DNA of 64,000 nt from JADJPO01 sp963750395 (GTDB lineage: Bacteria > Actinomycetota > Actinomycetes > Actinomycetales > Kineosporiaceae). Each line of letters begins with the position of its first letter. Position 1 is the stretch's first letter. The notes beneath the pieces are model-generated. The model was given only the letters and a program-made list of their open reading frames with translations. It did not search any database and was not told where the DNA came from. Positions 57,939 to 64,000 of this stretch are shown here, one piece after another. A program made the position numbers and the translations under genes. The stretch is taken from assembly GCA_963750395.1 (NCBI GenBank), contig CAVVQM010000007.1, positions 248,001 to 312,000 on the forward strand. Direction: 5' to 3'.

Positions 57939-58705
57939 GCCAGCTGAACACCTTCGGCCGCAACGAGACCGCCGAACCGGGCGAGGCCACGAGCATCCTT
58001 CCCCAGCAGGGCACCCCGATCGGGGGTGGGGTCGCCGGCGGAGCACCGGGAGCCGGCGGGCCGGGCGAGGCGGAGGCCGGCGACGGCGCCCGCTCCCTGA
58101 AGCCGATCCACCTGGCCGGCGTCGTCACGGGCGGTCTGGTCCTCGCCGGTGGACTGGCGTGGTTCCTGCTCGGCGGCTCCTCGCCGTCCGACGTGGCCGC
58201 GCCCACCGTCACCACGTCGGTGGCGCCGTCCGACTCGGCCTCGATCTCGGCGGCCCCGTCGGTGACCACCTCGCCGGGGGCCGGGATCGCCGGTCGCAAC
58301 CCGTTCGCCGGCGCGGGCACCGCCTCGGCGGGCGGGGCGAGCGCGGACGGCGGCGTGCAGGGCGGCGCGGTCACCGTCACCGCGACCACGGTCCAGAGCG
58401 TGACCTCCACCGTCACCGTCCCCGTGGTGTCCACCGTCACCGCGACCAGCACCAAGTTGTCGACCGTCACCAGCACCGTGACCGCCCAGCCGGTCTACGC
58501 CTATGTGAAGACCTGGGCCGGCAGCAGCGGGACGCTCATCGTCAACTCGGACGAGGTGTCGGCGACCACCGGAGGGACGGTCAACGGCGTCGCGGTCAGC
58601 GACGACGCCAACACCACCGACACCTGCGTGCTGCTCAAGGTCGCCGGGGCCGCGGACTCCAGCCGCAAGAGGGCCTGCGCCGGTGACGCGGTCCAGCTGA
58701 GCTGA
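57935..58705 (+). CDS. PilP-like bitopic protein of unknown function
   Basis: A 256-aa protein with an Ala/Gly-rich cytoplasmic part, one TM (residues about 61-80), a Ser/Thr/Val-rich linker and the motif GRNPFAG that resembles the RDPF motif of PilP/GspC. A threonine/valine repeat (TVTATTVQSVTSTVTV) follows, then a small domain with two Cys (DTCVLL, RACAGD). Position after pilMNO fits a PilP role, but the C-terminal domain is not recognisable as PilP. An ATGA overlap couples it to pilO. Confidence 0.6.
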   Translation: MSQLNTFGRNETAEPGEATSILPQQGTPIGGGVAGGAPGAGGPGEAEAGDGARSLKPIHLAGVVTGGLVLAGGLAWFLLGGSSPSDVAAPTVTTSVAPSDSASISAAPSVTTSPGAGIAGRNPFAGAGTASAGGASADGGVQGGAVTVTATTVQSVTSTVTVPVVSTVTATSTKLSTVTSTVTAQPVYAYVKTWAGSSGTLIVNSDEVSATTGGTVNGVAVSDDANTTDTCVLLKVAGAADSSRKRACAGDAVQLS

Positions 58706-58741
58706 CCTCGGGGCGTCCACGCGCCATGGCAGGATCGAGCC

Positions 58742-59945
58742 ATGCTGCGCTGGTTGACCGCTGGTGAGTCCCACGGCCCCGCCCTGGTCGGTGTCCTCGA
58801 GGGGCTGCCGGCCGGGGTCCAGGTGGGTTCGGCGGACGTCCAGCAGGCCCTCTGGCGTCGCCGCCTGGGTCATGGCCGGGGGGCCCGGATGAAGTTCGAG
58901 GCCGACCAGGTCCGCATCCTCGGCGGGGTGCGGCACGGGGTGACCCAGGGCGGACCGGTGGCCATCGAGGTCGCCAACAGCGAGTGGCCCAAGTGGGAGA
59001 CGGTGATGTCGGCCGACCCCGTCCCGCCGGAGCTGCTCGCCGCCCAGGCGCGCAACGCGCCGTTGACCCGTCCCCGTCCCGGACACGCCGACCTGGTCGG
59101 GATGCAGAAGTACGCCTTCGACGACGCCCGTCCGGTCCTGGAACGGGCCTCCGCCCGGGAGACGGCCGCGCGGGTGGCGCTGGGCACCGTCGCCGAGGCG
59201 TTCCTCGCCCAGGCCGCCGGCATCACGCTGATCGCCCACACCGTCCGGATCGGAGCGGTCGCCGTCCCGGACGACGCCCCGCTGCCGGTCCCGGACGCGG
59301 TGAGCGCACTCGACGAGGACCCGGTCCGCTGCGCCCATCCGGCCACCAGCGCCGCGATGGTCGCCGAGATCGACGACTGCCGACGGGCCGGGGACACCGT
59401 GGGCGGCGTGGTCGAGGTGCTCGGCTACGGGCTGCCGCCGGGTCTCGGCTCGCACGTGCACGGCGACCGGCGCCTGGACGCGCGTCTCGCGGGCGCGCTG
59501 ATGGGCATCCAGGCGATCAAGGGCGTGGAACTCGGCGACGGGTTCGCGACCGCCGCACGGCGGGGTTCGGCGGCCCACGACGAGATCGAGCGGGACGACG
59601 AGGGCTTGGTCCGGCGGCGCACCGGGCGCAGCGGCGGCACCGAGGGCGGGATGTCGACCGGGGAGGTGCTGCGGGTGCGTGCCGCGATGAAGCCGATCTC
59701 CACCGTGCCCCGGGCCCTGGACACCGTCGACGTCTCCACCGGCGAGCCCGCCGTCGCGATCAACCAGCGCTCCGACGTCTGCGCCGTCCCGGCGGCCGGG
59801 GTGGTGGCGCAGGCCATGGTCGCGCTGGTGCTCGCCGAGGCGGTGCTGGAGAAGTTCGGCGGGGACAGCGTGAGCGAGACGGCGCGGAACGTGCGCGGGC
59901 TACCTGGACTCACTGCCCGACCTGCTCCGCACGCCCCGATCGTGA
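58742..59945 (+). CDS. aroC: Chorismate synthase, one frameshift near the end
   Basis: About 400 aa. FMN and substrate motifs GESHGPAL, HGRGARMKFE, RHGVTQGG, RPRPGHADL and RSGGTEGGMSTGE are present. It makes chorismate from EPSP. The last stretch in the main frame (GLPGLTARPAPHAP) is not family-like. An extra G near 59897 changes it to GYLDSLPDLLRTPRS, ending at TGA 59943-59945, which is the expected C-terminus. In that reading aroK follows 4 bp later. Confidence 0.9.
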
Positions 59946-59949
59946 TCCG

Positions 59950-60508
59950 ATGACCCCTGACCTGGTGATCCTGGTGGGCCCTCCCGGGGCGGGTGCCTCC
60001 GGCGTCGGCCGGCTGCTGGCCCGACGCTGGGGCGTGCCGCTGCGGGACACCGACCGGGATGTGGAGTCCCGGTTCGGGACGGGCCTGCCCGAGATCTTCC
60101 TGGACGCCGGGGAGGCGGCCTTCCGGGACGTGGAGCGGGAGATCGCCCTGGACGCCCTGATCCGACCGGCCGCCGATCGCGACGACCGTGGGGGCGTTCT
60201 GGTGCTCGGTGGCGGCTGCGTACTCGATCCTGTCGTCGCCGAGGCCCTGCGCGCTCGCGCGGCCGTCGGCGCCACCGTGGTCTTCCTGGACGTGACGATC
60301 GGCGACGCCGCCCGCCGGCTGCGGTCTGAACGCCGAGCGGCCCAGCGGGATCGGCGCCCCTCGCGCTCAGTGGATCCGGATGATGGAGCTACGCCGTCCG
60401 GTGTATCGCGACCTGGCCACGGTGACCGTCTCCACCGACGAACGCACGCTCGAGCAGGTCGCGGAGGCTGTGTGCACGGCGCTGGCGGACGGCGGCGAGG
60501 AGCGATGA
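59950..60508 (+). CDS. aroK: Shikimate kinase, one frameshift and an altered P-loop
   Basis: About 185 aa. Substrate residues DTDRDVE, GEAAFRDVER and LVLGGGC are conserved. The Walker A reads GPPGAGASGVG, so the invariant Lys of GxxGxGK[ST] is Ala (codon GCC). Near 60322 one extra C shifts the frame; the second frame gives GLNAERPSGIGAPRAQW, the lid with its Arg, then LRRPVYRDLA, to TGA 60506-60508. The missing Lys is a substitution, not a frame effect. Activity is uncertain. It overlaps the aroB ATG by 4 bp. Confidence 0.85.
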
Positions 60509-61620
60509 GCGCGCCCACGCGGATCCGCGTCGGCGGCGGCGAGGTCGGCGAAGCGGCCGGAAACGGCCGCTACGACGTCCTGGTCGGACGCGCGGTGCAC
60601 GCGGAGCTGCCGTCCCTGCTCGACGGCGCCCGCCGGGTCCTCGTGCTGCACAGCGCCGCGGTCACCCGCCTGACCGAGGCGCTCGTCGATCGACTGCGCG
60701 CGGACGCCGTCGAGGTGCACATCCACGAACTGCCGGACGCCGAGGCGGGCAAGACCTCCGAGGTGCTCACCGAGTGCTGGTCGCTGCTGGGCCGGGCATC
60801 GTTCACCCGGACCGACGCCGTGGTCGCCGTCGGCGGGGGAGCGGTGACCGACCTCGCCGGGTTCGTGGCGGCCACCTGGCTGCGCGGCGTCCGGGTCGTG
60901 CACGTCCCGACCACGCTGCTGGCGATGGTCGACGCCGCCGTCGGCGGGAAGACCGGTATCAACACCGCCGAGGGCAAGAACCTCGTGGGCGCCTTCCATC
61001 CGCCGGCCGGGGTGCTCTGCGACCTGGAGGTCCTTGCCACCCTGCCGCGCGCGGACCTGGTCGCCGGCATGGCGGAGGTGATCAAGGCCGGATTCATCGA
61101 CGACCCGCGGATCCTGGAGCTGATCGAGGCGGACCCGGCCGCGGCGCTGGAGGTGACCGGTCCGGTCCTGGCCGAACTGGTCGAGCGCGCGATCGCGATG
61201 AAGGCCCGGGTGGTCACCGAGGACCTCAGGGAGTCCTCGCTGCGCGAGATCCTCAACTACGGGCACACCTTCGGTCACGCCGTCGAGCAGGTCGAGGGAT
61301 ACACCTGGCGCCACGGTGATGCCGTCGCCGTCGGCATGATGTTCGCCGCCGAACTCGGCCGGCTGGCCGGCCGGACCCCGCAGCCGGTCGCCGCCCGGCA
61401 CGGCCAGGTGCTGCGGGCGCTGGGCCTGCCGACGTCCTACCCGGCCGCCGCGGACGACGCCCGGTGGCGGGCGCTGCTGACCGCGATGGGTCGGGACAAG
61501 AAGAGCCGGGGCTCGACGTTGCGTTTCGTCGTCCTGGACGACCTGGCGCGCCCCGGCCGACTGGTCGCGCCCGGGGAGGACCTGTTGGCCGGCGCCAGGT
61601 CCCTGATCGCGGCCCCCTGA
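60505..61620 (+). CDS. aroB: 3-dehydroquinate synthase
   Basis: The 371-aa NAD- and metal-dependent enzyme makes 3-dehydroquinate from DAHP. NAD site GGGAVTDLAGFVAATW, Lys-rich VGGKTGIN and LVGAFHPP, metal ligands Glu in AGMAEVIKAG and His in LNYGHTFGHAVE. ATG 60505 overlaps the aroK stop. It ends the aroC-aroK-aroB operon. Confidence 0.95.
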   Translation: MSAPTRIRVGGGEVGEAAGNGRYDVLVGRAVHAELPSLLDGARRVLVLHSAAVTRLTEALVDRLRADAVEVHIHELPDAEAGKTSEVLTECWSLLGRASFTRTDAVVAVGGGAVTDLAGFVAATWLRGVRVVHVPTTLLAMVDAAVGGKTGINTAEGKNLVGAFHPPAGVLCDLEVLATLPRADLVAGMAEVIKAGFIDDPRILELIEADPAAALEVTGPVLAELVERAIAMKARVVTEDLRESSLREILNYGHTFGHAVEQVEGYTWRHGDAVAVGMMFAAELGRLAGRTPQPVAARHGQVLRALGLPTSYPAAADDARWRALLTAMGRDKKSRGSTLRFVVLDDLARPGRLVAPGEDLLAGARSLIAAP

Positions 61621-61656
61621 CCGGAATCGCTCGTCCCGCGCATTCAAGATCCCCTC

Positions 61657-61711
61657 GAGTGGTGGCGAACCGATCCCATCCGGGGCGTCTCAGGGCGGTA
61701 CTCCACCACTC
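61657..61711. repeat. 9-bp inverted repeat upstream of efp
   Basis: GAGTGGTGG (61657-61665) and CCACCACTC (61703-61711) are perfect inverted copies with a 37-nt interval, between the aroB stop and the efp promoter. Either a long-loop terminator for the aro operon or a regulator site. In the 264-bp gap, I see no pepQ gene, which often precedes efp. Confidence 0.45.
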
Positions 61712-61762
61712 ACCGGGATCAAGGAGGGCGCGGGCAGCGCCGGGCACAGCTCGGCCAGTGGG

Positions 61763-61768
61763 TAGGAT
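61763..61768 (+). promoter_or_regulatory. efp promoter -10
   Basis: TAGGAT lies 7 nt before a GTG at 61776 and 116 nt before the efp start. The transcript would begin at the short reading frame described next. Confidence 0.45.
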
Positions 61769-61775
61769 CGCCCGC

Positions 61776-61811
61776 GTGTCGGAGCGGGGCCGGCGATCGC
61801 GCGGGCACTGA
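61776..61811 (+). CDS. Possible leaderless 11-codon reading frame in the efp leader
   Basis: GTG at 61776 stands 7 nt behind a TAGGAT hexamer and opens a frame encoding MSERGRRSRGH, stopping at 61809-61811. The arginine-rich peptide could be a translated leader controlling efp. A chance frame is possible; there is no conservation evidence here. Confidence 0.3.
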   Translation: MSERGRRSRGH

Positions 61812-61884
61812 TGCCGGCGAGACGGCATCCCCGCGGGACGAGATCCGACAGACGACGGTCCGGCGAGACGACGAAGGCGAAAAC

Positions 61885-62448
61885 GTGGCGACGACGAACG
61901 ACCTGAAGAACGGCCTGGTGCTCAACCTGGACGGCCAGTTGTGGGCCGTGGTGGAGTTCCAGCACGTCAAGCCCGGCAAGGGTGGTGCCTTCGTACGCAC
62001 CAAGCTGAAGAATGTGCTGTCCGGCAAGGTCGTCGACAAGACGTTCAACGCCGGCACCAAGGTCGACACCGCGACCGTGGACAAGCGAGACATGCAGTAC
62101 CTGTACAAGGACGGCGAGGACTTCGTCTTCATGGACTCCGACACCTACGACCAGCTGCCGGTCAGCCAGGCCGTCGTGGGCGACGCCGCCAACTTCCTGC
62201 TCGAGAGCCAGTCGGCGACCGTCGCCATGCACGACGGCAGCCCCCTGTACGTCGAGCTGCCGACCTCCGTGGTGCTCGAGATCACCTATACCGAGCCGGG
62301 CCTGCAGGGGGACCGCTCGACCGGCGGCACGAAGCCGGCGACCGTCGAGACCGGCTATCAGATCCAGGTCCCCCTCTTCCTCGAGACCGGCACCAGGGTC
62401 AAGGTCGACACCCGTAGCGGGGATTACCTCGGCCGAGTCAACGATTGA
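61885..62448 (+). CDS. efp: Elongation factor P
   Basis: The 187-aa protein has three beta-barrel domains. The loop tip PGKGGA holds Lys32, the residue corresponding to E. coli Lys34, here probably unmodified as in many actinobacteria. It relieves stalling on polyproline. Start GTG 61885 behind GAAGG. nusB follows after 11 bp. Confidence 0.95.
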   Translation: MATTNDLKNGLVLNLDGQLWAVVEFQHVKPGKGGAFVRTKLKNVLSGKVVDKTFNAGTKVDTATVDKRDMQYLYKDGEDFVFMDSDTYDQLPVSQAVVGDAANFLLESQSATVAMHDGSPLYVELPTSVVLEITYTEPGLQGDRSTGGTKPATVETGYQIQVPLFLETGTRVKVDTRSGDYLGRVND

Positions 62449-62459
62449 CCGGCCGCTCG

Positions 62460-62903
62460 ATGGGATCGCGGAGCAAGGCCCGCAAACGCGCCCTGGACCT
62501 GCTGTTCGAGGCCGACGCGCGAGGACTGGCGGCCACCGACCTGCTGGCGCAACGGTTGGCCGAGGCGGATGTGCGCCGGACGCAGCGGGCGCCGTCCGAA
62601 CCGGTGATCGGGCCCTACGCCGCCCGGCTGGTCGAGGGCGTGGCCACGAGAGGCACCCGCATCGACGAACTGCTCGACACCTACGCGCAGGGCTGGAGCG
62701 TGGCTCGGATGCCCGCCGTCGACCGGGCGATCCTGCGCCTGGCGACCTGGGAACTGCTCTACAACGACGAGGTGCCGGACGCCGTGGTCATCGACGAGGC
62801 CGTCGAGCTCGCCCGCGATCTGTCCACCGACGAGTCGCCGACCTTCATCAACGGATTGCTTGCGCGGTTGCTGGATGTGAAGCCGAGCCTGCTGCAGAGC
62901 TGA
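62460..62903 (+). CDS. nusB: Transcription antitermination factor NusB
   Basis: A 147-aa all-helical protein with ARKRALDLLFEAD and VDRAILRLATWELL, the rRNA antitermination factor that binds boxA with NusE. ATG 62460 is preferred; TTG 62445 would overlap the efp stop. Confidence 0.93.
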   Translation: MGSRSKARKRALDLLFEADARGLAATDLLAQRLAEADVRRTQRAPSEPVIGPYAARLVEGVATRGTRIDELLDTYAQGWSVARMPAVDRAILRLATWELLYNDEVPDAVVIDEAVELARDLSTDESPTFINGLLARLLDVKPSLLQS

Positions 62904-62963
62904 GGGCGGCACGGGCTGTGACCGATCGGGGCTCGGGCACGCTCGCACCGGCTTCACCGTGGG

Positions 62964-63461
62964 TCACTCGTCGGCGGCCACCGCACGGCGGGCATCGGCG
63001 TTCAGCACGCCCCAGGCGATGAGCTGCTCGGCGAGCACCGCCGGCGGCACGTCGTAGATGACCGCCAGCGTGCGCAGGTCGTCGGTGCGGATGGAGAGCA
63101 CCTTGCCGTTGTAGTCGCCGCGCTGGCCCTGGATCGTGGCCGCGTAGCGGGCCAGCGGGCCGGCCTTCTCCGCCGGAACCGACTGCAGCCGTTCAAGGTC
63201 GAGAACGAGCTTCGGCGGGGGCTCGCTGCTGCCGGTCGGCGCCGCGTCGGGCAGGAGTGCCTGCACGGGCACCCCGTAGAAATCGGCGAGCTCAGCCAGG
63301 CGCTGCACGGTCACGGCACGGTCGCCGCGCTCGTAGGAGCCGACGACGACGGCCTTCCAACGGCCCTCCGACTTCTCCTCCACTCCGTGGAGCGACAGAC
63401 CCTGTTGGGTGCGAATAGCGCGGAGGCGGGCGCCGAGTGCCCGTGCGTAGTCAGAGGCCAT
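62964..63461 (-). CDS. bldD: BldD c-di-GMP-dependent repressor
   Basis: The 165-aa protein has an N-terminal helix-turn-helix (LGARLRAIRTQQGLSL, SYERGDRAVTVQRL) and the BldD C-terminal domain. The c-di-GMP site is exact: RGDYNGKVLSIRTDD fits RxD-x8-RxxD. In streptomycetes tetrameric c-di-GMP joins two copies so that they bind DNA and hold back development. The start is ATG 63459-63461, 10 bp from a BldD-box-like sequence, implying self-repression. Confidence 0.92.
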   Translation of the reverse strand: MASDYARALGARLRAIRTQQGLSLHGVEEKSEGRWKAVVVGSYERGDRAVTVQRLAELADFYGVPVQALLPDAAPTGSSEPPPKLVLDLERLQSVPAEKAGPLARYAATIQGQRGDYNGKVLSIRTDDLRTLAVIYDVPPAVLAEQLIAWGVLNADARRAVAADE

Positions 63462-63470
63462 GCGGTGATG

Positions 63471-63485
63471 GTTACGGAGAGTTAT
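63471..63485. promoter_or_regulatory. BldD-box-like site 1
   Basis: GTTACGGAGAGTTAT fits the pseudopalindrome nTnACnC(A/T)GnGTnAn at all fixed positions except the C at 7. It lies 10 bp upstream of the bldD start codon, a position to repress its own promoter. Confidence 0.5.
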
Positions 63486-63530
63486 CTAGCTCGTCAAGCC
63501 GGATCGCCGAAATTAGCGGCGATCAATCTG

Positions 63531-63545
63531 GTTACAGAGGGTTGA
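63531..63545. promoter_or_regulatory. BldD-box-like site 2
   Basis: GTTACAGAGGGTTGA fits the same consensus with two mismatches. It is exactly 60 bp from site 1, on the same face of the helix, in the divergent bldD-pyrR gap. Confidence 0.4.
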
Positions 63546-63620
63546 AGGTCCGATTTGCCCGATATGGGTCACCCGAACGGCGACGGAGGGTCGGCGTCGG
63601 CCGCTCGCCACCCAGCCTGT

Positions 63621-63626
63621 TAACCT
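63621..63626 (+). promoter_or_regulatory. Putative pyrR promoter -10
   Basis: TAACCT matches TANNNT. Transcription would start near 63633, giving a 70-nt leader that holds the PyrR-binding hairpin. Confidence 0.4.
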
Positions 63627-63653
63627 GCCCAGCGGGTCGGCCCACGCGGGGCG

Positions 63654-63700
63654 ACCGAACCAGTCCTTTAAGGCCCGTCCGGTGAGGCGGGGAAGGGTGG
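63654..63700 (+). ncRNA. PyrR-binding leader element
   Basis: The leader contains AGTCCTTTAAGGCCCGTCC followed by GGTGA and GGCGGGG. CCCG(T)CC pairs with GGCGGG, and the single-stranded AGTCC part and GGTGA loop match the pattern of PyrR-binding loops before actinobacterial pyrR. It ends in the GGAAGGGTGGG ribosome region, so binding of PyrR-UMP could block initiation (inference). Confidence 0.6.
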
Positions 63701-63705
63701 GTGTG

Positions 63706-64000
63706 ATGTCCGATGCCCGGGTGGTACTCGCCGGGGTCGAGCTGGATCGGGCTCTGACCCGGATCGCTCATGAACTGATCGAACGCAACAAGGGTGTCGA
63801 GGGCCTGACCCTGCTCGGGATCCCCACCCGAGGCGTGGCCCTGGCCGAACGGCTCTGTGATCGCCTGACCGGCATCGAGGGATGCCCGGTCCCCCACGGC
63901 AGTCTCGACGTGACGATGTACCGCGACGACCTGCGCCGCCAACCGGTCCGAGAACCCGGGGTCACCGCGGTGCCGGACGGCGGGATCGACGACCGCACCG
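63706..64000 (+). CDS. pyrR: Bifunctional pyr operon regulator/uracil phosphoribosyltransferase, 3' end outside the window
   Basis: The first 98 codons show the PyrR N-terminus: VVLAGVELDRALTRIAHELIERN, LTLLGIPTRGVALAERL and the DVTMYRDDL segment. PyrR binds UMP and the leader RNA to repress pyrimidine genes. The PRPP motif lies beyond the window. ATG 63706 follows GGAAGG. Confidence 0.92.
   Translation, partial: MSDARVVLAGVELDRALTRIAHELIERNKGVEGLTLLGIPTRGVALAERLCDRLTGIEGCPVPHGSLDVTMYRDDLRRQPVREPGVTAVPDGGIDDRT

Noticed and set aside
58380..58500. Thr/Val-rich repeats in the PilP-like gene as a CRISPR or DNA repeat array
   Set aside because: The repetition is at protein level within a continuous frame; DNA units are irregular.
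58984..61620. A single open frame of 878 codons covering aroC, aroK and aroB
   Set aside because: It joins an out-of-frame part of aroC, the frameshifted first part of aroK and then aroB because of the extra base in aroK. Family motifs show three separate genes.

Overview
The window is high-GC chromosomal DNA from an actinobacterium. The evidence is the core gene order (EF-G2-like, pgsA, PIM acyltransferase, pimA, pdxST, yebC, ruvC, ruvAB, yajC, secDF, apt, rel, cyclophilin, hisS, aspS, rarA, alaS, ruvX, mltG, aroE, aroCKB, efp, nusB, bldD, pyrR), the phosphatidylinositol-mannoside genes, a BldD regulator with a perfect c-di-GMP motif, and many start codons sitting 6-9 nt behind a TANNNT hexamer, as in leaderless actinobacterial transcripts. 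Genus cannot be decided from the sequence.

Layout. 1-4.5 kb: an EF-G-like GTPase (minus strand, cut by the window edge), then PI-phosphate synthase, a PIM acyltransferase and PimA. 4.6-7.7 kb: vitamin B6 synthesis (pdxST) with its divergent MocR-type regulator. 7.7-12.9 kb: yebC-ruvC and ruvAB, split by an inverted CPA1-type antiporter gene. 12.9-19.6 kb: yajC-secD-secF-apt-rel. 19.6-27.9 kb: an AbiEi-like protein, a DUF349 protein, cyclophilin, an MBL hydrolase, hisS, a small Zn-ribbon protein, an aldo/keto reductase and aspS.

28.1-36.8 kb is the accessory part. It holds two adjacent DUF1538 membrane proteins, a PII-like protein and a twin-CBS protein in one overlapping operon, a convergent P2-type cation ATPase, and then a tight operon of PocR-domain regulator, sulfide:quinone oxidoreductase, DUF1641, single-cysteine TusE/DsrC-like and DsrE-like proteins. 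This is the best candidate for something poorly described: a nucleotide-gated transport module beside a sulfide oxidation/sulfur relay module, set between aspS and rarA. An MMPL transporter closes the region.

39-46.6 kb returns to core genes (rarA to aroE). 46.7-58.7 kb is a type IV pilus locus (pilT, pilC, two pilins, three minor pilin-like proteins, pilD, pilM, pilN, pilO, a PilP-like protein) with no pilB. 58.7-64 kb holds aroC-aroK-aroB, efp-nusB, bldD and the start of pyrR with its RNA leader.

A caution: about thirty single-base frame breaks, mostly one extra G or C, occur in otherwise well conserved genes (hisS, pdxR, aspS, rel, aroK and others). The protein on both sides of each break remains intact, so sequencing or assembly error is the likeliest cause. 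I annotate these as genes with frameshifts rather than pseudogenes. No tRNA, rRNA, CRISPR array, insertion sequence or attachment site was recognised, and no gene-free stretch exceeds about 300 bases.
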